Shown: positions 1-8,264, numbered from the stretch's first letter. The stretch: DNA of 64,000 bases from Nocardioides sp. CER19 (GCF_029846275.1 NZ_JARVWS010000001.1:248001-312000), one strand, 5' to 3'. Made by a program: numbers and translations. Notes: generated from the letters alone by a model not told the origin.

Positions 1-860
1 ACCTGCGCGAGAAGTTCCTCCGCTCCCGGGTCGCGATCTCGGGCGCCAACTTCGCGGTGGCCGACTCGGGGACGCTGGTCGTCGTCGAGTCCGAGGGCAA
101 CGGCCGGATGTGCCTCACCCTGCCGGAGACCCTGATCAGCGTCGTCGGCATCGAGAAGGTGGTCCCGACCCTCGCCGACCTCGAGGTCATGCTCCAGCTG
201 CTCCCGCGCAGCTCGACCGGCGAGCGGATGAACCCCTACACCTCGATGTGGACCGGCGTGACGCCCGGCGACGGGCCACAGGACGTGCACGTCGTGCTGC
301 TCGACAACGGCCGGACCGAGGCGCTCGCCGACGAGCTCGGGCGGCAGGCGCTGCGCTGCATCCGGTGCTCGGCCTGCCTCAACGTCTGCCCGGTCTACGA
401 GCGGGTCGGCGGCCACAGCTACGGCTCGGTCTACCCGGGTCCGATCGGTGCCGTGCTCAACCCGCTGATCCGCGGCACGTCGACCCCGGTCGACAAGTCG
501 CTCCCCTATGCCTCCTCGCTCTGCGGCGCCTGCTTCGACGCCTGCCCGGTCCGCATCCAGATCCCCGACCTGCTCGTCAGGCTGCGCACCCGTGTCGTCG
601 ACGAGAAGCGCGGTGGGATCCCGTCCGGCGAGGAGATCGCGATGAAGGGGACCGCCTGGATGTTCGCCGAGGCCAAGCGCTGGGAGCGTGCGCAGAAGGG
701 CAGCGAGCTGGCCGGACGGGCACTGCGCCGTCGAGACGGGCTCGGCCGGCTGCCCGGCCCGCTCTCGGCCTGGACCGACGCCCGCGACGCACCCGCGCCG
801 CCGGAGGAGACGTTCCGCAGCTGGTGGCGACGAGAGCGAGGGACCGATGAGCGCGCGTGA
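1..860 (+). CDS. lutB: LutB, lactate utilisation iron-sulphur protein (5' end outside window)
   Basis: Iron-sulphur subunit of the LutABC system, which in Bacillus oxidises L-lactate to pyruvate. The frame is open from base 3, so the N-terminus lies outside the window; the GTG at 57 is only an internal codon. About 285 residues are visible: the typical LutB stretch GANFAVADSGT, then two ferredoxin-type cysteine clusters, CIRCSACLNVCP (from base 357) and CGACFDACP (about bases 520-550), expected to hold 4Fe-4S clusters. The last 14 bases overlap lutC, so the pair is probably translationally coupled. lutA is expected just upstream but cannot be seen. Confidence 0.93.
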   Translation, partial: LREKFLRSRVAISGANFAVADSGTLVVVESEGNGRMCLTLPETLISVVGIEKVVPTLADLEVMLQLLPRSSTGERMNPYTSMWTGVTPGDGPQDVHVVLLDNGRTEALADELGRQALRCIRCSACLNVCPVYERVGGHSYGSVYPGPIGAVLNPLIRGTSTPVDKSLPYASSLCGACFDACPVRIQIPDLLVRLRTRVVDEKRGGIPSGEEIAMKGTAWMFAEAKRWERAQKGSELAGRALRRRDGLGRLPGPLSAWTDARDAPAPPEETFRSWWRRERGTDERA

Positions 861-1473
861 CGAGATCCTCGGCCGGGTCAGGACGGCACTCCAGGACGCC
901 CCGGACAGCCCGCCTCCGGCCTGGACGTACGGCGCCGGGGCGGCCGTGGCCGACGTACCGGCCCTGTTCGCGGAGCGGGTGGAGGACTACCGGGCGACCG
1001 TGCAGCGCGTCGGGGCCGGTCAGGTCGCCGATGCCGTGACCGAGGCGCTCGGAAGCGCCGGCACCGTCGTCGTGCCGGACGGCCTGCCGTCCGAGTGGCT
1101 CCCCGACGGGCTCGAGACGGTCGTCGACGACGGCTCGCTGGGAGCCGGCGACCTCGACCGGATCGACGCCGTGGTCACCGGGTCGGCGGTCGGCATCGCC
1201 GTCACGGGGACGATCGTGCTCGACCACGGGCCCGGCCAGGGCCGGCGCGCGCTCTCCCTCGTGCCGGACCTGCACGTCTGCGTGGTGAGGGAGGCGGACC
1301 TGGTGGCCGACGTGCCCGAAGCGGTGGCGCGGCTGCAGTCCTCGATCGACGCCGGTCGTCCGCTCACCTGGATCAGCGGGCCCTCGGCGACCAGCGACAT
1401 CGAGCTCCAGCGGGTCGAGGGCGTCCACGGACCCCGGACGCTGCGGGTTCTCCTCGTGAGCGAAGGGCCCTAG
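847..1473 (+). CDS. lutC: LutC, LUD-domain lactate utilisation protein
   Basis: 208-residue LUD-domain protein, the partner of LutA and LutB in L-lactate oxidation. The start is the ATG at 847 (MSARDEILGRV), preceded by GAGGGA and lying inside the end of lutB; an in-frame start further upstream would lengthen the overlap without adding conserved sequence. Family signatures are TGTIVLDHGPGQGRRALSL in the middle and ISGPSATSDIELQRVEGVHGP near the C-terminus. Its biochemical role inside LutABC is not settled in the literature. The TAG stop also forms the first three bases of a -10-like box for the next gene. Confidence 0.93.
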   Translation: MSARDEILGRVRTALQDAPDSPPPAWTYGAGAAVADVPALFAERVEDYRATVQRVGAGQVADAVTEALGSAGTVVVPDGLPSEWLPDGLETVVDDGSLGAGDLDRIDAVVTGSAVGIAVTGTIVLDHGPGQGRRALSLVPDLHVCVVREADLVADVPEAVARLQSSIDAGRPLTWISGPSATSDIELQRVEGVHGPRTLRVLLVSEGP

Positions 1474-1476
1474 GCT
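1471..1476 (+). promoter_or_regulatory. -10 box TAGGCT, leaderless promoter candidate
   Basis: TAGGCT fits the actinobacterial TANNNT -10 and ends 7 bases before the GTG at 1484. No Shine-Dalgarno sequence is present. The box begins on the lutC stop codon. Confidence 0.5.
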
Positions 1477-1483
1477 GCCTGAG

Positions 1484-2341
1484 GTGACCGAGCACGTGCC
1501 CAGCCGCCACGTCCTGTCCGCCGACGGCGTCTCGCTGGCCGTCTACGAGACCGGTGAGCCGGGGCGGCCGACGGTGGTCGCCGTGCACGGCTACCCCGAC
1601 GACCACACCGTCTGGGACGGGGTGGTCGCGCTGCTCGCCGCGGACTTCCACGTCGTCACCTACGACGTGCGCGGAGCCGGTGCCTCCGCGGCGCCGCAGC
1701 AACGAGAGGGCTACCGGATCCCGCACCTGGTCGACGACCTGCTCGCCGTCGTCGACGCCACGGCTCCGGGCGAGGACGTGCACCTCATCGGGCACGACTG
1801 GGGATCGGTGCAGAGCTGGGGCGCCGTCGTGGACGAGCGGCTCGAGCAGCGGCTGCTGTCCTTCACGTCGATCTCGGGACCGAGCCTGGACTACGCGAGC
1901 GCGTGGCTGCGCGGGATCCGGCGCCACCCGGGGGCGGCGCTGCGACAGCTGGCCGAGTCGTCCTACATCGGGTTCTTCCAGCTGCCGGTCGTCCCCGAGG
2001 CGGCGATCCGCGCGGGTCTGCTCGACCGGCTGCTCGCGTGGAGCTCGGGGGTCCAGGCGCCCCGGTCCCAGCGGGACGCGGTCAACGGCCTCGAGCTCTA
2101 CCGCGCCAACTTCCTCAACCGGATGGCGTCGCCGGAGCCGCGGTCGACCGTCGTGCCGGTGCAGGTGATCGCACCGAGCCGCGATCCCTACATCTCGACC
2201 CGGCTGGCCTGCGAGGCCCCCGAGCCCTACGTCCCCGACCTGCGCACGCACGTCGTCGACGGCGGCCACTGGATCGTCTCGCGGAAGCCGGACGTGGTCG
2301 TCGACCTGTTCCGGGCGTTCGCGGCCGACGTGACCAGGTGA
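1484..2341 (+). CDS. Alpha/beta hydrolase, epoxide hydrolase-like
   Basis: 285-residue cytosolic alpha/beta-hydrolase. HGYPDD (residues 35-40) is the oxyanion-hole HGxP motif and GHDWGS (103-108) is the nucleophile elbow with Asp105 in place of serine. This Asp type is seen in epoxide hydrolases and haloalkane dehalogenases. The catalytic His is probably H262 in GGHWIV. The substrate cannot be read from the sequence. Related domains are often fused to a short-chain dehydrogenase in actinobacteria, but here the domain stands alone. It begins 10 bases after lutC, with a -10 box exactly 7 bases before its GTG, so it may be transcribed independently of lutBC. Confidence 0.8.
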   Translation: MTEHVPSRHVLSADGVSLAVYETGEPGRPTVVAVHGYPDDHTVWDGVVALLAADFHVVTYDVRGAGASAAPQQREGYRIPHLVDDLLAVVDATAPGEDVHLIGHDWGSVQSWGAVVDERLEQRLLSFTSISGPSLDYASAWLRGIRRHPGAALRQLAESSYIGFFQLPVVPEAAIRAGLLDRLLAWSSGVQAPRSQRDAVNGLELYRANFLNRMASPEPRSTVVPVQVIAPSRDPYISTRLACEAPEPYVPDLRTHVVDGGHWIVSRKPDVVVDLFRAFAADVTR

Positions 2342-2376
2342 TCGCCGACCCCTGTCGGAGCGCCGGTGGCCGGGTC

Positions 2377-2382
2377 TAACGT
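2377..2382 (+). promoter_or_regulatory. -10 box TAACGT, leaderless promoter candidate
   Basis: TANNNT box ending 6 bases before the ATG at 2389. There is no purine-rich ribosome-binding site in between. Confidence 0.45.
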
Positions 2383-2388
2383 CGCTCC

Positions 2389-2814
2389 ATGGCCAGCAAG
2401 CTCAATCCCTACCTGTCGTTCCAGGACACCGCGCGCGACGCGATGGAGTTCTACCAGTCGGTCTTCGGCGGCGAGCTGTTCGTCAGCACGTTCGGCGAGA
2501 TGGGCGACCCCGACGCGGCGGGGGCCAACCTCGTCATGCACGCGTCCCTGCAGACCCCGGCCGGCTACGTGCTGTTCGCGTCCGACACCCCACCGGGCAT
2601 GGACTTCACCCCCGGGAGCCAGATCGCGGTGAGCTTGAGCGGCGACGGCGACTCCGCCGACGAGCTGCGCGGCTACTGGAGCAAGCTCTCCAGCGACGGC
2701 ACCGTCCGGATGCCGCTCGAGCGGCAGATGTGGGGCGACGACTTCGGCATGGTGACCGACCGGTTCGGCATCGACTGGATGGTCAACATCGCCGGCGGCG
2801 ACGCCAGCTCATGA
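2389..2814 (+). CDS. VOC family protein (PhnB/glyoxalase-like)
   Basis: 141-residue protein of the vicinal-oxygen-chelate fold. The opening NPYLSFQDTARDAMEFYQSVF is the hallmark of the PhnB-like subgroup, and the end RFGIDWMVNIAG is equally typical (both quoted in part from longer conserved stretches). These proteins usually dimerise and may bind a metal or small molecule, but this subgroup has no firm reaction. The ATG at 2389 gives the expected N-terminus. The stop codon directly abuts the stop of the convergent chromate transporter gene. Confidence 0.85.
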   Translation: MASKLNPYLSFQDTARDAMEFYQSVFGGELFVSTFGEMGDPDAAGANLVMHASLQTPAGYVLFASDTPPGMDFTPGSQIAVSLSGDGDSADELRGYWSKLSSDGTVRMPLERQMWGDDFGMVTDRFGIDWMVNIAGGDASS

Positions 2815-3933
2815 CGCCAGCGCGACGGCCGTGCCCACCACGGCGGCCGTGACCAGGACGGCGACGACACCGCGGCGCAGCACGAAGAGCGCCACGGCCG
2901 CACCGGCCAGGACGGCGTACTGCCAGGCGTCGGTGAGCTCGCGTGCGAGCGGGACCGCCGAGCCGTAGATCGCGCCGATCGCGGCCGGCCCGGCCCCGGC
3001 GAGGAACGCCTGCGCCCGCCGGTCCGCGCGGAGCCTGTCGAAGTGCCGGCCGCCCAGCAGCACGAACGCGAAGGACGGACCGAACGCCACCACCGCCGCG
3101 AGCAGCCCACCGACCAGTCCCGCCGCGGCATAGCCGACGACGGCGACGGTGTGGACGACCGGGCCGGGCGTCACCTGGCCGAGCGCGACCGCGTTGAGGA
3201 ACTGCGACCCGCTCATCCAGTGGTGCTCCGCCACGGCGTCCGCCTGCATCAGCGGGATGATGACGAACCCACCCCCGTAGGAGAGCGCGCCGACCTTGAA
3301 GGAGGTCCACGCGAGCGAGAGCAGTGCGCCGGCCCCGACCGTCCCGCCGCCGGCGACCGCGAGCGGGAGAACGGCGGAGAGGTCCCTGGCCGGGTGCCGG
3401 ACGATCAGCTCGACGAGGCCGCACGCGAGCAGGACCACCACGACCCACGGACCGAGCAACGCGGCGGCGGCCGCACCCGCCGCGGCGTAGACCGCCCAGC
3501 GGGCCGTCGACTCCCGGCGGCCCCAGCTGGCAGGGGTCAGCCCCCAGCCGGCGTGGACGGCCACGGCCGCGACCGCCGCCCCGGCGCCCGCGCCCGCGCC
3601 GAGCACCCAGTCCGGCGGGCCGCCGAGGAACAGGGCCGCCAGCGCGAGGATCGCGACGAGCCCCGGCACGATGAAGGCGAGGCCGCCGACGACCGCGCCG
3701 GCCGGGCCGCGGACCCGCCAGGCGGTGAAGATCGCCAGCTGGGTCGACGACGGCCCCGGCAGCAGGTTGCAGGTCGCGATCGCGTCCTCGAACTCCTCCG
3801 CGTCGATCCAGCCCTCGCGGTCGACGCACAGCTCGCGCAGGAGCCTGATGTGGGCAGGGGGTCCGCCGAAGCCGAGGCAGCCGATGCGCCCCCAGGAGCG
3901 GAGGACGGTCAGCAGGCCGGGCACGGAGCCCAT
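2809..3933 (-). CDS. chrA: Chromate transporter, ChrA family
   Basis: 374-residue integral membrane protein with the two-fold repeat of long-chain CHR proteins. The first half carries GCLGFGGPPAHI and LLPGPSSTQLA; the second carries the matching SYGGGFVIIP and TPGPVVHT. Known members use the proton motive force to export chromate, although chromosomal ones may have other anion substrates. The start chosen is the ATG at 3933 (MGSVPGLL); an upstream in-frame start at 4053 would add a 40-residue arginine-rich extension that looks like non-coding sequence. It converges on the VOC gene with no intergenic space. Confidence 0.85.
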   Translation of the reverse strand: MGSVPGLLTVLRSWGRIGCLGFGGPPAHIRLLRELCVDREGWIDAEEFEDAIATCNLLPGPSSTQLAIFTAWRVRGPAGAVVGGLAFIVPGLVAILALAALFLGGPPDWVLGAGAGAGAAVAAVAVHAGWGLTPASWGRRESTARWAVYAAAGAAAAALLGPWVVVVLLACGLVELIVRHPARDLSAVLPLAVAGGGTVGAGALLSLAWTSFKVGALSYGGGFVIIPLMQADAVAEHHWMSGSQFLNAVALGQVTPGPVVHTVAVVGYAAAGLVGGLLAAVVAFGPSFAFVLLGGRHFDRLRADRRAQAFLAGAGPAAIGAIYGSAVPLARELTDAWQYAVLAGAAVALFVLRRGVVAVLVTAAVVGTAVALAS

Positions 3934-4017
3934 TGTCCCGTGACGAGCAGGGCGGCGCGCGACTCCTCGGGACGTGCGCGGATATCCGGCGCGTCCACCG
4001 GGTACGAGGGGTCCGCC

Positions 4018-4164
4018 ATGAGCACCGATACGAAGCCCCTGCACGGCCGTCACCGCGCCGCGGTGGAGACCCGTTCCGCGTTCCGGCCTACCGTCCGGCC
4101 GATGCTGCTCGGCGGCGCGACCGTCGCGCTGGTGTCCCTGATCCTCACCTGGCAGGTCCTCTGA
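4018..4164 (+). CDS. Small putative membrane peptide
   Basis: 48-residue reading frame starting at an ATG with GAGGGG eight bases upstream. The product begins MSTDTKPLHGRHR and ends with one hydrophobic stretch (about residues 28-48, MLLGGATVALVSLILTW). That is a charged N-terminus plus a single C-terminal membrane segment. No family is recognised. It fills part of the gap between chrA and the P450 gene and runs opposite to both, so it would have its own promoter. Confidence 0.4.
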   Translation: MSTDTKPLHGRHRAAVETRSAFRPTVRPMLLGGATVALVSLILTWQVL

Positions 4165-4250
4165 TGCGCCTTCACGTCCGGTCCCTGATCCAGGTGTCCG
4201 TCTCGCTCACGCAGGCGGTCGTCCTCCTGAGGGCACGCCGCACCGCCTGA
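4164..4250 (+). CDS. Very small hypothetical ORF
   Basis: 28-codon frame whose ATG overlaps the previous stop (TGATG arrangement), suggesting coupled translation if real. The product MRLHVRSLIQVSVSLTQAV... is basic and moderately hydrophobic. No recognisable function; support is only the stop-start overlap. Confidence 0.2.
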   Translation: MRLHVRSLIQVSVSLTQAVVLLRARRTA

Positions 4251-4287
4251 CAGTTCCCTACGCCGTCGGCGGGACCGCGTCCCCGCG

Positions 4288-5640
4288 TCAGGTCAGGCGT
4301 GCCGGCAGGTGCTCCCACCCGCGCAGGATGCGGGTGTCGCGACGCCGCGCGCCCGGCTCGAGCCGGAGGTCGGGGAAGCGCTCGAAGACCGCTCGCAGCC
4401 CGACCTCGCCCTCCATCCGAGCGAGCTGGGCGCCGAGGCAGTAGTGCCGCCCGGCCGAGAACGACACGTGCTCGCGGGCGTTCGCACGCGTGATGTCGAA
4501 GCGCTCCGGGTCCTCGAACACGTCGGGGTCGCGGTTGGCCGCCGCGAGCACCGTCGTGACCGGACGACCGGCGCCGATCTGCTGACCGCAGACCTCCGTG
4601 TCGCGCAGCGCGATCCGCCCGGTGAGCAGCACCGGCGGGTCGTAGCGCAGCACCTCCTCGACCGCGTTGGACCACGGGGCACGGCCACCGAGGAGCGCGT
4701 CGAGCTGGTCGAGGTGCTCGCGGAGCAGCACGATCCCGTTGCCGAGCAGGTTGACCGTGGTCTCGAAGCCGGCCGCCAGCACGAGGCCCGCGGTGGCCTT
4801 GAGCTCCCGCTCGCTGAGGCCGACGCCGTCCTCCTGGGCGGTGAGGAGCTGGCTGAGCAGGTTGTCCCCGGGGTGCCGGCGCAGGTGCTCGAGGTGCCCG
4901 GTGAGCCAGTCGTCGAACTCCACGAGAGCGCTCTCGATGGTCCGGAACTGCCCCCAGCCGACACCGAGGTCGAGGGCGGCGCCGGCCTGGTTGCCGAGCT
5001 CGAGGATCCGCTGCCGCATGCCCTGGGGGACGCCGAGGATCTCCGAGATGACGATGACCGGCAGCTGCCCGCAGTAGCCGGCGACCAGGTCGACCGGCGA
5101 GGTCGGGTCGATCGAGTCGAGCAGCTCGGCCGCGATCTCCTCGGTGCGCCCGCGCAGCTTCTCGACGGCCCGCACGCTGAAGACGCGGGTGACGAGCTTG
5201 CGGTAGCGCGTGTGGTCCGGCGGCTCGGTGACCAGCAGCGACGGCGGCTCGACGGGGTTGAAGACGTCGGTCGCCGCCCACCGGGCCAGCCGCGACATCG
5301 ACCCGGAGGTCGTCGGCAGGCCCGTCGAGAAGTCGTTGCTGCTCAGCACCTCCTTGACGGCCGCGTGGGACGCGGTCATGAAGCTGAACCTGCCCTTCGC
5401 CAGCGTCCCGCTGTCGCGCAGCTCGTCGAAGATCGGCACCAGTCGGTCGGTCCGTCCGTTCTCGGCCGCCGCGGTGATCAGGCGGCCCTGCAGGTCGCCC
5501 TGGCGGGCGGCGCGACCGATGACGGTGCGGGGGATGCCGTGGCCCAGGCTCCAGCGGACCAGCGGCTTGACGGGCTCCGTGACGCGGTCGGCGAGCCGGC
5601 GGGCGAGGCTCGGGGCGGGCACGGTCGACAGCTTGAGCAT
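4288..5640 (-). CDS. Cytochrome P450
   Basis: 450-residue soluble bacterial P450 mono-oxygenase. Diagnostic features are the I-helix AGFETT, the K-helix EEVLRYDPP (ExxR) and the haem loop FSAGRHYCLG with Cys401 as axial ligand. The N-terminal half contains VTEPPDHTRYRKLV, the usual bacterial B/C-helix sequence. The start is the ATG at 5640 because AGGAGGT lies five bases upstream; the extra upstream codons (MRGRRSS) have no such site. No ferredoxin or reductase gene is adjacent, so its electron donor must be encoded elsewhere. The substrate is unknown. Confidence 0.93.
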   Translation of the reverse strand: MLKLSTVPAPSLARRLADRVTEPVKPLVRWSLGHGIPRTVIGRAARQGDLQGRLITAAAENGRTDRLVPIFDELRDSGTLAKGRFSFMTASHAAVKEVLSSNDFSTGLPTTSGSMSRLARWAATDVFNPVEPPSLLVTEPPDHTRYRKLVTRVFSVRAVEKLRGRTEEIAAELLDSIDPTSPVDLVAGYCGQLPVIVISEILGVPQGMRQRILELGNQAGAALDLGVGWGQFRTIESALVEFDDWLTGHLEHLRRHPGDNLLSQLLTAQEDGVGLSERELKATAGLVLAAGFETTVNLLGNGIVLLREHLDQLDALLGGRAPWSNAVEEVLRYDPPVLLTGRIALRDTEVCGQQIGAGRPVTTVLAAANRDPDVFEDPERFDITRANAREHVSFSAGRHYCLGAQLARMEGEVGLRAVFERFPDLRLEPGARRRDTRILRGWEHLPARLT

Positions 5641-5724
5641 GGATGACCTCCTGCCTCGCACGATACGGCGTGGCCCCGACGCCGGGACAGCGTCGGGACC
5701 ACGGGTCGAGCCGGGCGGGCCGCG

Positions 5725-6843
5725 TCAGGCGACGGGTGCGCGCCCGAGCGTGACGGTCGCGGTGTGCGCCTGGCCGCTCGTGTCGGTCCAGCCCACCCGC
5801 ACCCGGTCCCCGGCGTCGTGCTTCGCGACAGCGGTCGACAGCTGGTCGATGGACGTGACCTCGGCGCCGCCGAACGACGTGATGGTGCTGCCGGTGGTGA
5901 TCCCGGCGTCGGCCGCGGCACCGTTGTCGACGAGCCCCGCGACGACCGGGGCACCGGAGGCCCCGTAGAGCTGCACGCCGAGTGCGCCGTCGTACCCGAG
6001 CTCGATGTCGCCGGTGGTGTCGCCCGCGATGATCCGCGTCGCGAGGTCGAGCACGGTGCCGATCGGGATCGCGTAGCCGGTGACGTCGGCGCGCCCGCTG
6101 GAGGCGGCGACGTTCATGCCGATGACCTCGCCGTCGGAGTCGAGCAGCGCGCCGCCGGAGTCGCCGGAGACGACGTCGGCGTTCACCTGGATGAGGTGGC
6201 TGAGGCTCTCGGTGCCGCCCTGGTCGTCGGAGACGGTGATGTTCGAGCTGGGGGCGGTGACGGTGCCGTCCGCGGCGAGCAGCGTGCCGCCGCCCTCGGC
6301 GTTGCCGACCGCGGTGACGGCCTGGCCGGTGGTGGCGCCGCCCGTGTCGGTCGTGACGGTCGCCAGGCCACTGGCGTGCTCGAGCTGGAGCACCGCGACG
6401 TCGTCGGTCGCGTCGTAGCCGACGACGTCGGCGACGTACTCGCGCCCGGTGCTCGGCACGGTGACGGTGATCGACGTGCTGTCGGCGACGACGTGGTGGT
6501 TGGTGAGGACGATGCCGTCCGCGGTCAGGACCAGCCCGGTCCCGGCGGCCTCGCCGGTGCCGTAGTCGACGACGGTGTCGACGAGGACGACGCCGGTCGA
6601 CTCCTGGGCGGTCGCCTGCTGGGCGTCGAGGGTGCTGGTGGTGGGGTACGACGAGTAGCCGCCGTAGCCGTAGCTCTGGTCGCCCCCGTCGCCGCCGTAG
6701 CCCGAGCCGGCCGACCAGCCCCCGCCGAGTCCGGGGTAGCCGTAGTCGGCGGCGGCGACGGCCGCCGGAGCGGCGACGGGAAGTGCGACCAAGGGCGCGG
6801 CCAGGACGGTGGCGGCGACGATGCGACGAAGACGGTGAGCCAT
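5725..6843 (-). CDS. Secreted trypsin-like serine protease with PDZ domain (HtrA-like)
   Basis: 372 residues. Residues 1-31 form an Ala-rich Sec signal peptide ending near AVAAA. A low-complexity linker rich in Gly, Tyr and Ser (residues 33-66) follows, then a chymotrypsin-fold domain with triad His117 (LTNHHVV), Asp148 (TDDVAVL) and Ser229 (SGDSGGAL). A C-terminal PDZ-like domain (about 280-372) contains VVAGLVDNGAAADAGI. The protein is probably exported and handles misfolded or surface proteins. CAGGAGG sits just upstream of the ATG. Unlike membrane HtrA proteins it has a cleavable signal instead of an internal anchor. Confidence 0.88.
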   Translation of the reverse strand: MAHRLRRIVAATVLAAPLVALPVAAPAAVAAADYGYPGLGGGWSAGSGYGGDGGDQSYGYGGYSSYPTTSTLDAQQATAQESTGVVLVDTVVDYGTGEAAGTGLVLTADGIVLTNHHVVADSTSITVTVPSTGREYVADVVGYDATDDVAVLQLEHASGLATVTTDTGGATTGQAVTAVGNAEGGGTLLAADGTVTAPSSNITVSDDQGGTESLSHLIQVNADVVSGDSGGALLDSDGEVIGMNVAASSGRADVTGYAIPIGTVLDLATRIIAGDTTGDIELGYDGALGVQLYGASGAPVVAGLVDNGAAADAGITTGSTITSFGGAEVTSIDQLSTAVAKHDAGDRVRVGWTDTSGQAHTATVTLGRAPVA

Positions 6844-6934
6844 GGGGAGCCTCCTGGGGACGGGAACGACTCGACTGTCCGCCTGCCCGCTGTGGGGTTC
6901 CTGTGGCGCAGCCCGGATCCTCCTACGGAGTCGG

Positions 6935-7237
6935 CTACGGGCTCAGCGCCGCGCCGACCACGACCAGCCGGACCGTGACCTGGTCGCCGTCGTCGAGCCC
7001 CTCGCTGCGCCGGACGGCCGCCTTGACGCCGAGGAGGTAGCGGCCCTCCTTCGGGAACAGCGAGGTCTCGTACGACGTCTCGCCGATCGTCGCCCGCACC
7101 GGGATCACGCCCCAGCCGTAGGTCACGGCGTTCGCGATGTCGCGGATGTCCTCGCTCTCCTCGTCGGGAACGGCGACGTAGTAGAACGGCGCCGGCCCGC
7201 GCCACGTGAAGATCGGGCCGGAGAAGGTCAGCTCCAT
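6935..7237 (-). CDS. DUF1905 domain protein
   Basis: 100-residue protein beginning MELTFSGPIFTWRGP, the standard opening of DUF1905, with VAVPDEESEDIRDI and GWGVIPVRATIG following. The family is a small beta-barrel of unknown function, often next to or fused with YdeI-like proteins. The start is set by the Shine-Dalgarno GGAG six bases upstream, which lies in the first of three tandem 11 bp repeats. The gene lies 59 bases after the next gene upstream on the same strand, so the two could share a transcript. Confidence 0.8.
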   Translation of the reverse strand: MELTFSGPIFTWRGPAPFYYVAVPDEESEDIRDIANAVTYGWGVIPVRATIGETSYETSLFPKEGRYLLGVKAAVRRSEGLDDGDQVTVRLVVVGAALSP

Positions 7238-7239
7238 GT

Positions 7240-7272
7240 GATGCTCCGGTGATGCTCCGGTGATGCTCAGGT
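7240..7272. repeat. Three tandem 11 bp repeats over a ribosome-binding site
   Basis: gatgctccggt occurs at 7240-7250 and 7251-7261, and with one change at 7262-7272. On the minus strand each copy carries the CCGGAGCATCA that serves as Shine-Dalgarno for the DUF1905 gene. Confidence 0.8.
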
Positions 7273-7296
7273 GGTCCTCGGTCGGTCGTCGCGGGC

Positions 7297-7680
7297 TCAG
7301 CCGGCGAGCTCCGCCGCCACCATGAGCGGTCGGACGCCACTGAGCCGCTTCTCGTAGCGGACGTGGTCGGCGTACTGCTCGAGAACGTGCCAGAGCGCCT
7401 CGTGCGCCGCCCACGGCAGCGGCTCGTCGCCGCGGTGCCAGGTCTCGCCGAAGCTGATCCACACCGGCACCCACTCCCCCGCGCACTCCCAAGCGCCGCG
7501 CTTGGCGATCAGCAGGGTGCGCCGCACCTGGAACGCGGTGCGGGGGCCGTCCAGGCAGATCGGCGCGGTCCGGATCGGCCACAGGCGCAGGTCGCGCTCC
7601 ATGAGCTCGAGCTCGAGGTCGACGAGGGCACGCGGCTCCACCAGGACTGTCGCAACGATCTCGTGGGGCCGGCGCCTCAT
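7297..7680 (-). CDS. Hypothetical protein, 127 aa
   Basis: Not recognised. The product starts MRRRPHEIVATVLVEP and is a soluble mixed alpha/beta-looking protein with several Trp residues, no signal peptide and no membrane segment. An aromatic-rich centre (WVPVWISFGETWHRG) precedes a helical C-terminal part. A TAGCGT box lies six bases before the ATG, which supports this start and a leaderless transcript. It could form a transcript with the DUF1905 gene 59 bases downstream. Confidence 0.6.
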   Translation of the reverse strand: MRRRPHEIVATVLVEPRALVDLELELMERDLRLWPIRTAPICLDGPRTAFQVRRTLLIAKRGAWECAGEWVPVWISFGETWHRGDEPLPWAAHEALWHVLEQYADHVRYEKRLSGVRPLMVAAELAG

Positions 7681-7686
7681 GGAGCG

Positions 7687-7692
7687 ACGCTA
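7687..7692 (-). promoter_or_regulatory. -10 box TAGCGT, leaderless promoter candidate
   Basis: Read on the minus strand, TAGCGT ends 6 bases before the ATG at 7680. Confidence 0.45.
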
Positions 7693-7741
7693 ACCCGCGG
7701 TCGCCGCTGACGAAAGGTCCCACATCCAGGGGCAGCGACGG

Positions 7742-8167
7742 TCAGCGGTTGGCGTCCGCCCGGCCCCAGAGCCGCCGGCCGGTGACCTCGACCGGGTCGA
7801 CCCGCACGACGAGGCTGCGCGGGCCGGGGACCCAGACCCGCATCTGGAGCACGGAGTCGGGCACCTCGTCGCCGTCCACCACCTGCGCGGTTCCGATGGC
7901 CACGACGCTCCACGCGGACTTGTCGACGTGGTCGACGTGGTCGACCTCGACGGCCACGCGGCCGCCGTGCACCTGGCGCCCCAGCGCCGAGTAGGGCTGC
8001 GTCCGGAACCACAGGGACTGATGGGTCACGGTGTAGTTGACGGGGACGATCGCGGTGCCGTCGGGTCCCGACCACGCGACCCGGGCGACCTCCTCCGTGG
8101 GAAGCAGGCGCCAGCAGTCGTATGCCGTCAGGACCGCTGGAGGCCGGGTGCCGGACGGGGTCGTCAC
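7742..8167 (-). CDS. Pyridoxamine 5'-phosphate oxidase-like flavin-binding protein
   Basis: 141-residue member of the split-barrel flavin-binding fold. The family pattern is clear: LLPTEEVARVAWSG, then IVPVNYTVTHQSLWFRT, then VAVEVDHVDHVDKSAWSVVAIG. Relatives bind FMN, F420 or haem, and this sequence does not show which. No catalytic assignment is justified. The start is a GTG at 8167; no strong ribosome-binding site or -10 box is obvious upstream, so the start is less certain than the family. Confidence 0.8.
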   Translation of the reverse strand: MTTPSGTRPPAVLTAYDCWRLLPTEEVARVAWSGPDGTAIVPVNYTVTHQSLWFRTQPYSALGRQVHGGRVAVEVDHVDHVDKSAWSVVAIGTAQVVDGDEVPDSVLQMRVWVPGPRSLVVRVDPVEVTGRRLWGRADANR

Positions 8168-8264
8168 GGCGTGCCCCGCATCAGGCGCGGACGTTCACGC
8201 ACAAGTCCCACCTCCTGGCCGTCGGCTCCTCCCAGTACCCAGGTCCGGCCGCCTCAGCGGGCAC

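Noticed and set aside
4288..5640. P450 as part of a biosynthetic gene cluster
   Set aside because: No ferredoxin, terpene, polyketide or peptide synthase genes are adjacent.
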